Origin: BJGV01 sp964194745 | GTDB taxonomy: Bacteria; Pseudomonadota; Gammaproteobacteria; Burkholderiales; Nitrosomonadaceae | Assembly (NCBI GenBank): GCA_965248035.1 | Contig: OZ252054.1 | Location: 1-64,000, forward strand | Direction of reading: 5' to 3' | DNA length: 64,000 nt | Shown: positions 9,159-17,288 of the stretch, piece after piece | Numbering within the stretch: position 1 is the stretch's first letter | How the letters are laid out: every line of letters begins with the position of its first letter | Program-made: the position numbers and the translations under genes | The notes under the pieces: generated by a model | What the model was told of the DNA's origin: nothing | Database searches by the model: none | The model's input: only the letters and a program-made list of their open reading frames with translations

Positions 9159-9163
9159 ATCCC
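9140..9163 (-). repeat. Right terminal inverted repeat of transposon 1
   Basis: Ends CATAAATCCC. Imperfect inverse of the left end, followed directly by AAAAATTG at 9164-9171. Confidence 0.6.
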
Positions 9164-9266
9164 AAAAATTGCTATCTGTTTATAAAGAAAGAAATTTATA
9201 TATAAAAATTGTGTAATCTTCGCACATGAAACTTTCTTACTTAATCCATAATCAGACCATATTTAT

Positions 9267-9317
9267 GGGAATTATATACTTAAATCCGCAGAAATATATT
9301 GACATTCAGGCCTTTTC
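9267..9317 (+). repeat. Left terminal inverted repeat of transposon 2
   Basis: 51 bases, perfect inverse of 11969-12019; includes the 3' end of the small gene 9272-9451. Confidence 0.95.
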
Positions 9318-9451
9318 TCAAACCTGAACACATCCCTTAATTGCTTGTTTATAGGATGTTCACTGCAGTTTCTTAAGGGCTTGTCTGACTTTCTGACAAG
9401 AATACTTTTCGCAATTTCCTTTACTTCCTTCTCGGTTGGTCTGTGCTTCAT
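9272..9451 (-). CDS. Small accessory protein of transposon 2
   Basis: 59 residues starting MKHRPTEKEVKEIAKSILV. The ATG overlaps the endonuclease stop (ATGA) and the gene ends inside the inverted repeat. Not recognised, but a short basic protein at the distal end recurs in the other elements here (41997-42170, 61786-61959). It could be a transposition accessory or restriction-modification control protein; there is no direct evidence for either. Confidence 0.55.
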   Translation of the reverse strand: MKHRPTEKEVKEIAKSILVRKSDKPLRNCSEHPINKQLRDVFRFEKRPECQYISADLSI

Positions 9452-10176
9452 AATTTACTCCCGTTCACATACTGAACCAAGTTGGCCCAGTTAATTTGAT
9501 TGTCTAAAGAAATCCGGTTTTCTCTAAGGAACGATCTAATTACTGCCCTGGCGGCTGTCTTTGCTTCTGTGAGCCCATTTTGGGCATGCGTTGAAAATAT
9601 ACATAATATAGCAAGATAGGTGTCTTCCCATCCGCTAATCTCTTTCCAAAAATCAGATCCTACATAGGTATAGTAGTTTCTCTTGTTTATTGTGCCGGCA
9701 TGTCCATAGCATACGCCTTCAATGCACTTTATCGGTATAACCGCGCCCTGAGTTACAATACGTTTAGCTCTGGTGAAGTAGTCTTCCATTTTCTTACGTT
9801 GGGACGAATTCCCCCAGTATCTGCCAGACTTTACCTGAATGATGGTTCTTATCCGACCTTCAACATACTCAATATCAATGCCCTCTGCCGTGGACTTCAT
9901 GCCACCTTTACCAAATCGGCATATCACTACCGCGCACTGCTCTGCTAACGTACCAAACATGGTTTCTTCGCTAGACGACAAGTAGGCCTCAAGGATAGCT
10001 GTTGAAAAGCTCTCCTCATCATTAATCGCTCTCAAACAAAAAAGGTATGGATTCTTTCTTGTAACTAAGTCTTTAGGATTCAGGTTATCTAACTTTCCTT
10101 TAATCTTATCTGCAAAATCAGCGACATGTAAACTTATCTCTGCTTCAGCCTGGCACCACCATTCAGGGTTGTTCAC
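9448..10176 (-). CDS. PmeII-like type II restriction endonuclease
   Basis: 242 residues. Core GKGGMKSTAEGIDIEYVEG followed by IIQVKSGRYWGNSSQ supplies a D-x(n)-Q-V-K form of the PD-(D/E)XK fold and resembles the PmeII family as I recall it. It should cut unmodified DNA at the site protected by the adjoining methyltransferase. Its start overlaps the methyltransferase stop by 4 bases and its stop overlaps the small gene start, so the three are translated as a unit. Intact by length. Specificity unknown. Confidence 0.75.
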   Translation of the reverse strand: MNNPEWWCQAEAEISLHVADFADKIKGKLDNLNPKDLVTRKNPYLFCLRAINDEESFSTAILEAYLSSSEETMFGTLAEQCAVVICRFGKGGMKSTAEGIDIEYVEGRIRTIIQVKSGRYWGNSSQRKKMEDYFTRAKRIVTQGAVIPIKCIEGVCYGHAGTINKRNYYTYVGSDFWKEISGWEDTYLAILCIFSTHAQNGLTEAKTAARAVIRSFLRENRISLDNQINWANLVQYVNGSKL

Positions 10177-11006
10177 AACTCTTTCAGTCTTTTACGCATC
10201 AACGCACAATAATCTTTGGAAAGGTCAATCCCTACCGAGTTTCGGTTTAGCTTGTGTGCAGCAATAATAGTTGTCCCCGACCCCGCGAACGGGTCCAGCA
10301 CAGTGTCTCTTTCGTCCGTGAATAACCGTATAAACCAATTAGGTAGTGCCTCGGGGAACGATGCCGGGTGGCCTGAATTGCCGCACTCAGTAGCCATGTG
10401 TAGTACGTTTGTAGGATAAGCCATCTCCCTGCCTTCCCAATTAGCCACACGCTTCCCAAACCCGTTTCCATGAGCGCTATCGTCACGTCTTTTATCTGTA
10501 TCAGACAGACTTCTTAAACGGGAGTCCTTCCAGTCTCCCATAGGCACACGTACTGCTCCTTGATTCATTTTGAATTTTTTATGCCTGGTAAAATGCAGCA
10601 AGCGTTCCCATGAGTCGCGAAAGCGATTCGGCCATTTACCCGGGTAGCTGTTTTTTTTGTGCCAGCAATACTCCTCTACCCAAAGCCAGCCCTGAGACCT
10701 AAGCCCCTGGATCAACTCAATCACGTAAGGATGCCGTTCTCCGTTAATGGCGCGTTCTTTGATATTCAAGACAAACGACCCTGAGGGTTTTAAGCATTTC
10801 TTTAATTGCTCCGTTCTGGGGAGCATCCAATCAACATATTCATTTGCACACACCCCCCCGTAATTGTCTTTTCGCTGATCCGCATAAGGGGGTGAGGTGA
10901 TTATCAGATCTATAGTGTCATCAGGTATTTTCTCGGGAATAAGGGTTAGGCAATCCCCTTTATAAATCGAGGCTGTTTGCACCGCCTGTCCTAATACCAC
11001 ACTCAT
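10173..11006 (-). CDS. Type II DNA methyltransferase (beta order)
   Basis: 277 residues. Motif IV TSPPYADQRKDNYGGV near the N-terminus, motif I VLDPFAGSGTTIIAA near the C-terminus; N4-cytosine or N6-adenine type. Close in arrangement to the enzyme at 40533-41372 (YADARKHTYGGV), more distant from 7790-8656. ATG 11006 overlaps the transposase stop and its own stop overlaps the endonuclease start, both by 4 bases. Confidence 0.92.
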   Translation of the reverse strand: MSVVLGQAVQTASIYKGDCLTLIPEKIPDDTIDLIITSPPYADQRKDNYGGVCANEYVDWMLPRTEQLKKCLKPSGSFVLNIKERAINGERHPYVIELIQGLRSQGWLWVEEYCWHKKNSYPGKWPNRFRDSWERLLHFTRHKKFKMNQGAVRVPMGDWKDSRLRSLSDTDKRRDDSAHGNGFGKRVANWEGREMAYPTNVLHMATECGNSGHPASFPEALPNWFIRLFTDERDTVLDPFAGSGTTIIAAHKLNRNSVGIDLSKDYCALMRKRLKEL

Positions 11007-11929
11007 TTTACCAACTCAGCATAAGGAAGTCTCTTGCCAGTCATGCTCTTGCACAAGCTCTTCATTCTGTCCTGCGTATCCCTGCTCACATTCCCCTCAT
11101 TCAGCCTGAAGGTAACTTCATTTACATAGCGACCCAGGTGCTTTTTACTGAAGCTATGGTACACCCCATTGTAACCACGTTTCAACAACGCCCATACGCT
11201 CTCTATACCATTAGTGTGCACCATTCCGTTCACATACTCTCTTGCTGAATGGTTTACACTTTGATAGTAAAACCCTTGTAAACCAATATAGCCCCTGTGA
11301 TTATCTGTGTAAACAGTTGAGCCCGCCTTAACGTGTCTAACAATCTTACCTTGCAAGGTAGCCTTGTCTGCTTTGGAAATTGGCATAGCTTGTACCCGCC
11401 CGCCCCGCTCACGCATACCCATTACCGCAGTCTTGCCTACCGCACCACGACCAGCCTTTAGTTTCTTGTCATTGTGTTTGTTTGTTTCTTTGCCGCCGAT
11501 GTAGGTTTCGTCTGCCTCAACGATACCAGAAACCAAAGAGCCGTCTTGTGAGCAAGCCTCACGGATGCGGTGCCCAAGGTGCCATGCCGTCTTTTGTGTC
11601 ATACTCAATTCTTTAGATAATTGCAAACTTGAGATCCCTTTTCTTGCGGTCAATACATAATATATTGCTACCGCCCATTTCCTCAGGCTCAATTTTGATG
11701 ATTGCATAATCGTCCCGTTTCTGACAGTAAAATGTTTCCGGCAATCCCCGCACCAATACGTATGATTCTTAGCCTTAGCCCGGCTGATTCTATCAGCGCA
11801 ACTACAATGCATACAAACTCGCTTATGGTTCCAAAGAACTTCTTCAAACCAATGTACTGCCTTTTCTTCGGTATCAAATCTTTCTAACAATTCCATGATG
11901 CTTATGGTTTTGGCTACGTGCTTTTTCAT
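11003..11929 (-). CDS. IS1595-family (ISXO2-like) transposase
   Basis: 308 residues, full length. Zinc ribbon CMHC...CGDC, then VEADETYIGG and VYTDNHRGYIG with the conserved NGIESVWALLKRG C-terminal catalytic part. GGAGTCG precedes ATG 11929. It is first in the transposon operon, so transposition and restriction-modification would be co-expressed. Used here as the reference for the broken copy at 6899-7793. Confidence 0.93.
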   Translation of the reverse strand: MKKHVAKTISIMELLERFDTEEKAVHWFEEVLWNHKRVCMHCSCADRISRAKAKNHTYWCGDCRKHFTVRNGTIMQSSKLSLRKWAVAIYYVLTARKGISSLQLSKELSMTQKTAWHLGHRIREACSQDGSLVSGIVEADETYIGGKETNKHNDKKLKAGRGAVGKTAVMGMRERGGRVQAMPISKADKATLQGKIVRHVKAGSTVYTDNHRGYIGLQGFYYQSVNHSAREYVNGMVHTNGIESVWALLKRGYNGVYHSFSKKHLGRYVNEVTFRLNEGNVSRDTQDRMKSLCKSMTGKRLPYAELVK

Positions 11930-11968
11930 ATCGACTCCGTTGTGCTTAGTATATGCGGATTATAATAT

Positions 11969-12019
11969 GAAAAGGCCTGAATGTCAATATATTTCTGCGG
12001 ATTTAAGTATATAATTCCC
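11969..12019 (-). repeat. Right terminal inverted repeat of transposon 2
   Basis: Perfect inverse of 9267-9317, ending AATTCCC next to AAAAATTG. Confidence 0.95.
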
Positions 12020-12092
12020 AAAAATTGCTATTGGTTCCGACTGGGGTAACAACGAAATAAAAACAAAACCTATCGAACAACGTCACCCAATC

Positions 12093-13343
12093 TTGGTTTG
12101 GTACGACAGAGTTTGTGCTCTTCAACGTAAACATATCAAAAAAATAGGACAGGTAAGCCAGAGTCCAATGACTGGGGCTACTCAAGCCTATTATGGATTA
12201 GCGTATGACCTTTACTGCTTAGACCACAATGCCATACTTCAGAAAAAGCTTATTGAACGCATTAAAAATGACAAAAATAACTTTTATGGTGCTCGTTATG
12301 AAATAACTGTTGCAGCAATCCTAATTCGTGCCGGATTCACGATTGAGTTTGAGGATGAAAGCCTTCGTAATTCATCTCACTGTGAATTTACGGCTACATC
12401 ACGAAGTACTGGAAAATCCTTTTCAGTCGAATGCAAGCATCGAGAATCAGTAAAAGAAAATGGTGAAATCAAGCTTTCTAAACTTGGTCGGACACTACGT
12501 AACGCACTATCAAAACAGGCTAATCATATGCGTATTGTGTTCATTGATCTAAATTTTCCCTATGACCCCAAAAAATATACTATTTTTCCTCCAGCGATGG
12601 ATCTAGCATTAAATCATATCCGAAAGTTTGAGAATAACAAAACAAATGGCTCTAAGCTTCCTCCAGCTTTTATTTTCCTGACTAATTTCCCATTTCACTA
12701 CCATCTAGACGATGAAAATATAGGTCGAGCAGTACTTGCAGATGGCTTCAAAATTCCCGAGTACAAACCTGACGTCCCAATCCCTTTACACGACGCAATT
12801 ATTTATCGAGAAAAATACATAGACATACATCATCTGTTAAAATCTATAGAAGATTATTCAGTAATACTCGCCACTTTTGATGGAGAGATTCCTGAGTTTG
12901 CCTTTGGAGATGTAACCCATCGGCTAATCATTGGAAGACACTATCTTGTAAAAGATGCAAGCGGTAACGACCGTGTAGGCCTTATGACCTCTGCTACTAT
13001 GAATGAACCTGAATGCAAAGCTTACTGTTGTATGAGGCTAGAAACAGGAGAGAACATAATAGGGACGTGGCCACTTTCTAAAGCTGAGATGAGTGCCTAT
13101 CGTTCACATCCAAACACATTTTTTGGGCGTGTAGAAGGTAATCATCAGTCAAATAATCCTCTTGAGCTTTATGATTTTATACTCGAAAGTTATTCCAAAA
13201 CTCCTAAGGAAAAACTTATCGAACATATGGCAGCTGCACAAGATATCCTTTTCTTAAAAACACTAACACAAAGAGAATTAGCTAGCATATATGCGGAACG
13301 ATGTGTTAATTCTATCCTTTCAAAACAAAAACCATCAGTCTGA
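12093..13343 (+). CDS. Hypothetical protein with nuclease-like core, possibly 5'-disrupted
   Basis: 416 residues from a TTG at 12093, but the frame stays open upstream to the transposon junction at 12020 (KIAIGSDWGNNEIKTKPIE). The true 5' end may therefore have been cut off or altered by the insertion. FYGARYEITVAAILIRAGF followed by CEFTATSR and FSVECKHRES resembles a PD-(D/E)XK nuclease core (E, D/E, E-C-K). The C-terminal half is not recognised. Function unknown; a defence or mobile-element nuclease is conceivable. Confidence 0.65.
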   Translation: MVWYDRVCALQRKHIKKIGQVSQSPMTGATQAYYGLAYDLYCLDHNAILQKKLIERIKNDKNNFYGARYEITVAAILIRAGFTIEFEDESLRNSSHCEFTATSRSTGKSFSVECKHRESVKENGEIKLSKLGRTLRNALSKQANHMRIVFIDLNFPYDPKKYTIFPPAMDLALNHIRKFENNKTNGSKLPPAFIFLTNFPFHYHLDDENIGRAVLADGFKIPEYKPDVPIPLHDAIIYREKYIDIHHLLKSIEDYSVILATFDGEIPEFAFGDVTHRLIIGRHYLVKDASGNDRVGLMTSATMNEPECKAYCCMRLETGENIIGTWPLSKAEMSAYRSHPNTFFGRVEGNHQSNNPLELYDFILESYSKTPKEKLIEHMAAAQDILFLKTLTQRELASIYAERCVNSILSKQKPSV

Positions 13344-13366
13344 TGGCGGCTAAATTTTCCCGTTCA

Positions 13367-13490
13367 CAGATTTCCCTTCTGGAAATATTTTTTTCGCCAA
13401 AATTAGAAAACTAATCTAGAGGTATGAGTACAGAGTACCTCTAACACGGGGGATAGGGTCGTTCCAGACTAGGTGCACTCCCACCTACCT
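13367..13490 (+). repeat. B-type intergenic repeat
   Basis: Contains TTCTGGAAATATTTTTTTCG, GCCAAAATTAG, TACCTCTAACACGGGG and GACTAGGTGCACTCCCAC. The same module recurs near 28.2, 31.7, 34.2, 36.3, 44.5, 53.3 and 63.6 kb; this is the only copy without a clear hairpin in front. Confidence 0.7.
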
Positions 13491-13567
13491 CCTTTGCTTG
13501 GTTATTCATTTCTAACCCGTCCTACAATGATCCAAAGTCGATGTGTCAGAAACCATAATCTGAGATG

Positions 13568-13588
13568 CCTGTGTAATTCCTGTGTAAT
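13568..13588 (+). repeat. Paired direct repeat, putative integrase arm site
   Basis: CCTGTGTAAT twice with an 11-base period; an inverted ATTACACA lies at 13601-13608. Upstream of the tRNA-Phe fragment. Confidence 0.45.
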
Positions 13589-13716
13589 CAAACAGAGAAA
13601 ATTACACAAAATACAGGAATCCACCAGAACTGAGGCAGGCATTGTTCGCTCCATGAATACTTATGAATCACACAATTGAGAACAATCAAGAAACAATCAG
13701 ACAAGCTGACACGAAT

Positions 13717-13762
13717 ACTGAAGATCCTTGTGTCGGCGGTTCAATTCCGTCCTTGGCCACCA
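13717..13762 (+). other. 3' fragment of tRNA-Phe, probable attachment-site scar
   Basis: From the anticodon loop (ACTGAAGATCCTT, GAA anticodon) through TGTCGGCGGTTCAATTCCG and the acceptor CTTGGCCACCA. The 5' half of a tRNA is absent: the bases before 13717 do not form a D arm or acceptor strand. Such duplicated 3' halves mark the far end of elements integrated in tRNA genes. The intact tRNA-Phe is not in the window. Confidence 0.75.
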
Positions 13763-13775
13763 AATAAAACAAGGT

Positions 13776-13804
13776 GTTACAGATTAAATTCTGTAACCCC
13801 TTTT
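13776..13804 (+). terminator. Terminator-like hairpin after tRNA-Phe fragment
   Basis: GTTACAGA, loop TTAAAT, TCTGTAAC (perfect), then CCCCTTTT. Probably the original tRNA-Phe terminator carried along with the attachment site. Confidence 0.65.
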
Positions 13805-13819
13805 CCATTTCTTTTAAAT

Positions 13820-13838
13820 TGTAACCAATTTGTAACCA
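13820..13838 (+). repeat. Paired direct repeat, putative integrase arm site
   Basis: TGTAACCA twice with an 11-base period just beyond the tRNA-Phe fragment and its hairpin, the same layout as at tRNA-His. Confidence 0.5.
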
Positions 13839-14033
13839 TATTTACTTTATTTTCAATGCTTATGCGCTATCAATAAACTGTGAAAGAGCAGATCATTGAA
13901 AACCTTCTTTTCTTCAATAATGGTCATTATCACTCAACATTAGAGAAGCGATGATGTGATATTATCTAAAATATTCTATTAAAAATTCGATGTCCCGAGG
14001 TTCTTTTCCGAAACGAGGTAAAAAATATAAGTT

Positions 14034-14561
14034 ATGGCCTCTTCTCAGCCCTCACCTCCATCATCCTTTACTGATAAAGTACAAGCTTATGCTGCAGTAG
14101 TTGGAATAATTGTAACTATCGTAGGTTTTATTTTTTTAATAGTAGAAATCAAGCATACCAAATTAGCGCTTGAGATTTCTGAATCTTCTTTAACAGCAGC
14201 AACCCACGAGAGGTTACTTCTCCATAATCTGGAGATGCATAAGATTATGCTCGCTCATCCAGAAATCCGATCCTATTATTATGAAGGAAAAAAGTTAGAG
14301 ACGAAAAAAGAACCCGAAGACCAGACTTACAACTTGGTAAATACAACTAGCGAAGCTTTTGCAGATTTTTTTGAACATGTGAGCTTCCAACTGGACACTA
14401 TGGATGAATCTCACCGGAGAGCCTGGAAAAAATATGGTATGAATATATTTTGTGATAGTTTTGTATTACGGAAGTTTATGAAAGAAAATGAAGATTGGTA
14501 TCATGGAAAAGTTAAGGACATGATTGGTTTCAAACCGACGTGGCCAGATCAAGATCCGTAA
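14034..14561 (+). CDS. Hypothetical membrane-anchored protein
   Basis: 175 residues, ATG 14034 after an AACGAGGTAA ribosome site. One membrane segment at about residues 18-40 (AAVVGIIVTIVGFIFLIVEI), then a soluble helical domain with no recognised motif. It resembles the widespread small DUF-type proteins with one N-terminal helix found in genomic islands. Followed by ~380 bases holding only a hairpin repeat. Confidence 0.7.
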   Translation: MASSQPSPPSSFTDKVQAYAAVVGIIVTIVGFIFLIVEIKHTKLALEISESSLTAATHERLLLHNLEMHKIMLAHPEIRSYYYEGKKLETKKEPEDQTYNLVNTTSEAFADFFEHVSFQLDTMDESHRRAWKKYGMNIFCDSFVLRKFMKENEDWYHGKVKDMIGFKPTWPDQDP

Positions 14562-14733
14562 ACATGTAAAAACCTCTGAGACAAAATAAACTTTTAACCC
14601 CCGTATCTTTCTCTACACCATTGCAACCAGCTTAATTTTCACAATCAAACGCCTGTGAGGATATAGGTAATCGTGTGGGCAAGATTCTGTTGGATAGGGC
14701 TAAGCAATAAATATATTCTTGACTGGTCAAATT

Positions 14734-14765
14734 GAACGTCCGCTTTGTGCCAAAAGCAGACGTTC
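14734..14765 (+). repeat. A-type hairpin repeat
   Basis: GAACGTCCGCTTT, loop GTGCC, AAAAGCAGACGTTC. Leftmost member of the hairpin family that runs to the end of the window. Nothing else is recognised between 14562 and 14943. Confidence 0.85.
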
Positions 14766-14943
14766 TGGTTCTGTTAATAGGAGTGTTAATAGAAACGATA
14801 AAGCCATCAAATATGGCTTGTATTTTATTGGTCAATTTTTCGTCAACGTGGCAAAAATATAAAATATAGAAGATAATTAAAACAATGAAACATGCAGAAA
14901 TATTAAAGTTTTAGTTTGAAGAAATCGACTCCTGCCGCTGATT

Positions 14944-15402
14944 TTAGTGCGCCAGTTTTTCTAGTTTCTTGTTAGAAATCTCCAATTGTTTCGTCAATTC
15001 TTGTAGTTGCTCTTCGTATTTTTCTTGGAGCTGTTTCCGTTTTAGAACGCATCGAAGAACACGCTCCAGAATTCGAGTGTTGATTTCATCTTTTATCAGG
15101 TAATCTGATGCTCCTGCTCCGATCATCTTTTCGGGCATTGTCTCACTGGCAGTTCCGGTAATCGCAATTACCGTTATAAACTCACCGCCAATCCTGATAA
15201 ATTCTTGAAGTACTTCCAGTCCTTCTTTATCAGGAAGGTAATAATCAAGCAAAACACAATCGAATGACTCCTGTTTGTATCGTTCAATACCTATGATACC
15301 CGTCTCTGCCTCAACGATCTCAGAGACAAGGTGTGTGTTTCTAAGGTCTCTCTTAAGCGAGACTCTGTCCATCTTATTGTCATCTATGATTAGGATCTTC
15401 AT
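14944..15402 (-). CDS. Response regulator (receiver domain only, coiled-coil tail)
   Basis: 152 residues. CheY-like receiver at 1-125 with the phospho-acceptor Asp in CVLLDYYLPD, an acidic pocket near the N-terminus (IIDDNKMD) and Lys in YLIKDE. No DNA-binding output domain; the tail (LKRKQLQEKYEEQLQELTKQ) predicts a coiled coil. Probable partner of the histidine kinase 135 bases upstream on the same strand, acting through protein contact rather than directly on DNA. Confidence 0.88.
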   Translation of the reverse strand: MKILIIDDNKMDRVSLKRDLRNTHLVSEIVEAETGIIGIERYKQESFDCVLLDYYLPDKEGLEVLQEFIRIGGEFITVIAITGTASETMPEKMIGAGASDYLIKDEINTRILERVLRCVLKRKQLQEKYEEQLQELTKQLEISNKKLEKLAH

Positions 15403-15536
15403 GCTAAGAATGTAGGTTGCACTTTAGATTTCAGAGTTTATATAGTCCATTTCATAAAGTTATTTCATTGTATTTGTTTAGAACCGCCCAGTGCTCTAGT
15501 CAATGGCGTAATAAACTTATCACTTGTCTCTCCCAG

Positions 15537-17270
15537 CTATAATTTTATTTTCCAATCAAAAATAAAATTAGTGCCTCGTTCCCCAGTTTGGGATTCCACA
15601 CGAATCTTCCCACCCTGGTGAGCAATTAACTTTTTCACAATTGCTAGCCCGATTCCACTTCCTTCTACTTTATCTCGTAACCTGATAGTCTTAAACATTT
15701 CAAAAATACGCTCATGGTATTTGGGATCAATGCCTGGTCCGTCGTCCTTCACAGAAAACCTGTAATACCCATTGTTTCTTTCCGCCAATATATAGATGTT
15801 GATCACGTTACGATCATGATGTTTTATGGCATTGCTAATAAGGTTACGAAACACCAACTCCAATGCGCTCTTTATTGTGAGGAATGTGGGCAAGTCAGGA
15901 TGAAGCTTTACTTTTAGATACAGATCCTTGCTGCTAACAAGATGTACAATATCGTTAATGATCTCCTTGCTATTTACTAAAACGGTATCCCCCATTTTTT
16001 GTCCGACTTTTGAATAAGATAAGAGGTCGTCTAGGAGATTTGTTAATTGTGTAACGCCTCGACGTAGGAGGCTCATGTTCTCCTTAGTTTCACCCTTTAG
16101 AGTACCCTCTAAATCCTCTTCGATTCCTCTAGCTAGATTATTAATCCCCCTAAGCGGAGACTTTAAATCGTGACTGGCTACATAGGCAAACTGCTCCAGT
16201 TCTTGGTTAGACCGTTCTAATTCAGAAGCCAAAATCTCTGCCCGTTTCTTTGCAGCTTCGGCATCTCTGGTGATGACTAGGGCTTCGGCATGAGCATTAG
16301 CTAGTTCTTTATTCATTACTTCAGCTTTGATTTTTGCTATTTCTTCTTTTTTTCTTAATTTGAATTCACGCTTATGTGTCCTAACATAATCTAAGAGTAA
16401 ACCTGTACAGGGCACTAAGTAGGCGATAATTTTTAAAAAGTGTGCAACGTTAAAGTGATCGTCGAAAAGCTCTGTAGAGCCGAGAGCCATATGTATTTGG
16501 GTGGCTACCTGGGGGATAACACTAATCCAAATGGCAGCAGAAAAAAGGCTCGGATTGCGTTTATGAAAAATCGGAAATACCAAAAGCCCTGCAATCAGGA
16601 AGAGTATCAAACTTATTAGATCCCAAGGACGAGTAATTCTACTGTTGGGAAACATAGTTTGGGGTAATTGGGCTTCAGTTGCACAGTAATGAATAATGAT
16701 CCAGGCTACTATCCCAAAGGCTAGGCTAGTTACTAATACAAGCCCTAATCCGGCCCCTTGTCTCGTAGATTTTGGGTGTGCCATGATGATCCATACCCCA
16801 ACAATCATTATGGCTCCATTGAACGCTCGGCAGATTGCCCAAGTAAAAGGAATAAGGTCTGTATTGGGAGCTGTGGCTTCAATCAACCGATCAGCCGCAA
16901 GCGTATGAAATGCATCCATGCACCCGGACATAAACAAAGCCATGCCGATAATGGGGGTAACGGAACTTCGTGTTATAGCAAAATGGGTGAATGAGAAAGC
17001 CACTGTGAGGAAAGCCACAACGAAAGCAGCAGACTCTAAAAGAGTGTGAACAAATGCACCCGAAAGTTTCTGGAAATGAGAGTCTAAGACTTCGTTCTCG
17101 TCCATTGCGTGGACCATGTCATATGGGAACGCCTTTGGGTGGGAGGAAAAGTCTATTCCTGCTTGCTGGAGAAAAAAGGGAAAGATACTTATGACAAAGG
17201 TAGCCCAGAAGAGAAATATAACTCCTGAATTAATTTCTCCATGGCTCCTAATCCTAAATACTTCTTCCAT
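15537..17270 (-). CDS. Membrane-integral sensor histidine kinase
   Basis: 577 residues. The first ~300 residues form about eight membrane helices of a MASE-like sensor region (SGCMDAFHTLAADRL, IPFTWAICRAFNG). A coiled coil follows, then HisKA with the phosphorylated His in YVASHDLKSPLRG (about residue 365) and HATPase_c with NLISNAIKH, VKDDGPGID and GSGIGLAIVKK. The ligand is unknown. It starts 18 bases after the LysR gene stop and precedes the response regulator, so the three probably form one operon, divergent from the transporter-cyanase genes. Confidence 0.9.
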   Translation of the reverse strand: MEEVFRIRSHGEINSGVIFLFWATFVISIFPFFLQQAGIDFSSHPKAFPYDMVHAMDENEVLDSHFQKLSGAFVHTLLESAAFVVAFLTVAFSFTHFAITRSSVTPIIGMALFMSGCMDAFHTLAADRLIEATAPNTDLIPFTWAICRAFNGAIMIVGVWIIMAHPKSTRQGAGLGLVLVTSLAFGIVAWIIIHYCATEAQLPQTMFPNSRITRPWDLISLILFLIAGLLVFPIFHKRNPSLFSAAIWISVIPQVATQIHMALGSTELFDDHFNVAHFLKIIAYLVPCTGLLLDYVRTHKREFKLRKKEEIAKIKAEVMNKELANAHAEALVITRDAEAAKKRAEILASELERSNQELEQFAYVASHDLKSPLRGINNLARGIEEDLEGTLKGETKENMSLLRRGVTQLTNLLDDLLSYSKVGQKMGDTVLVNSKEIINDIVHLVSSKDLYLKVKLHPDLPTFLTIKSALELVFRNLISNAIKHHDRNVINIYILAERNNGYYRFSVKDDGPGIDPKYHERIFEMFKTIRLRDKVEGSGIGLAIVKKLIAHQGGKIRVESQTGERGTNFIFDWKIKL

Positions 17271-17288
17271 GTTTCTTCTAGTGTGCCC

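Larger units (their letters stand above)
6833..9163 (+). mobile_element. IS1595-family transposon 1 with restriction-modification passengers
   Basis: Left end starts GGGAACTATATACTT at 6833. The right end, read inward from 9163, starts GGGATTTATGTAGTT; both share an ACCGGA about 20 bases in, so the inverted repeats are imperfect. The 8-base direct repeat AAAAATTG flanks the unit at 6825-6832 and 9164-9171, matching the 8-bp target duplication known for IS1595. Contents: broken transposase, intact methyltransferase, frameshifted endonuclease. Base composition is more GC-rich than the surroundings, which suggests transfer. Confidence 0.8.
9267..12019 (-). mobile_element. IS1595-family transposon 2 with restriction-modification operon
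   Basis: Bounded by 51-base perfect inverted repeats (9267-9317 and 11969-12019) starting GGGAATTATATAC. On the minus strand it encodes transposase, methyltransferase, endonuclease and a small protein, each junction overlapping by a few bases, so the whole unit looks like one operon. The right flank is AAAAATTG (12020-12027). The left flank is ATATTTAT, so a simple target duplication is not seen. All genes appear intact: potentially a live mobile restriction-modification unit. Confidence 0.9.

Noticed and set aside
9164..9266. Part of transposon 2 left of its inverted repeat
   Set aside because: The 51-base inverted repeat starts at 9267; these bases have no counterpart at the right end apart from the CCCAAAAATTGCTAT junction.
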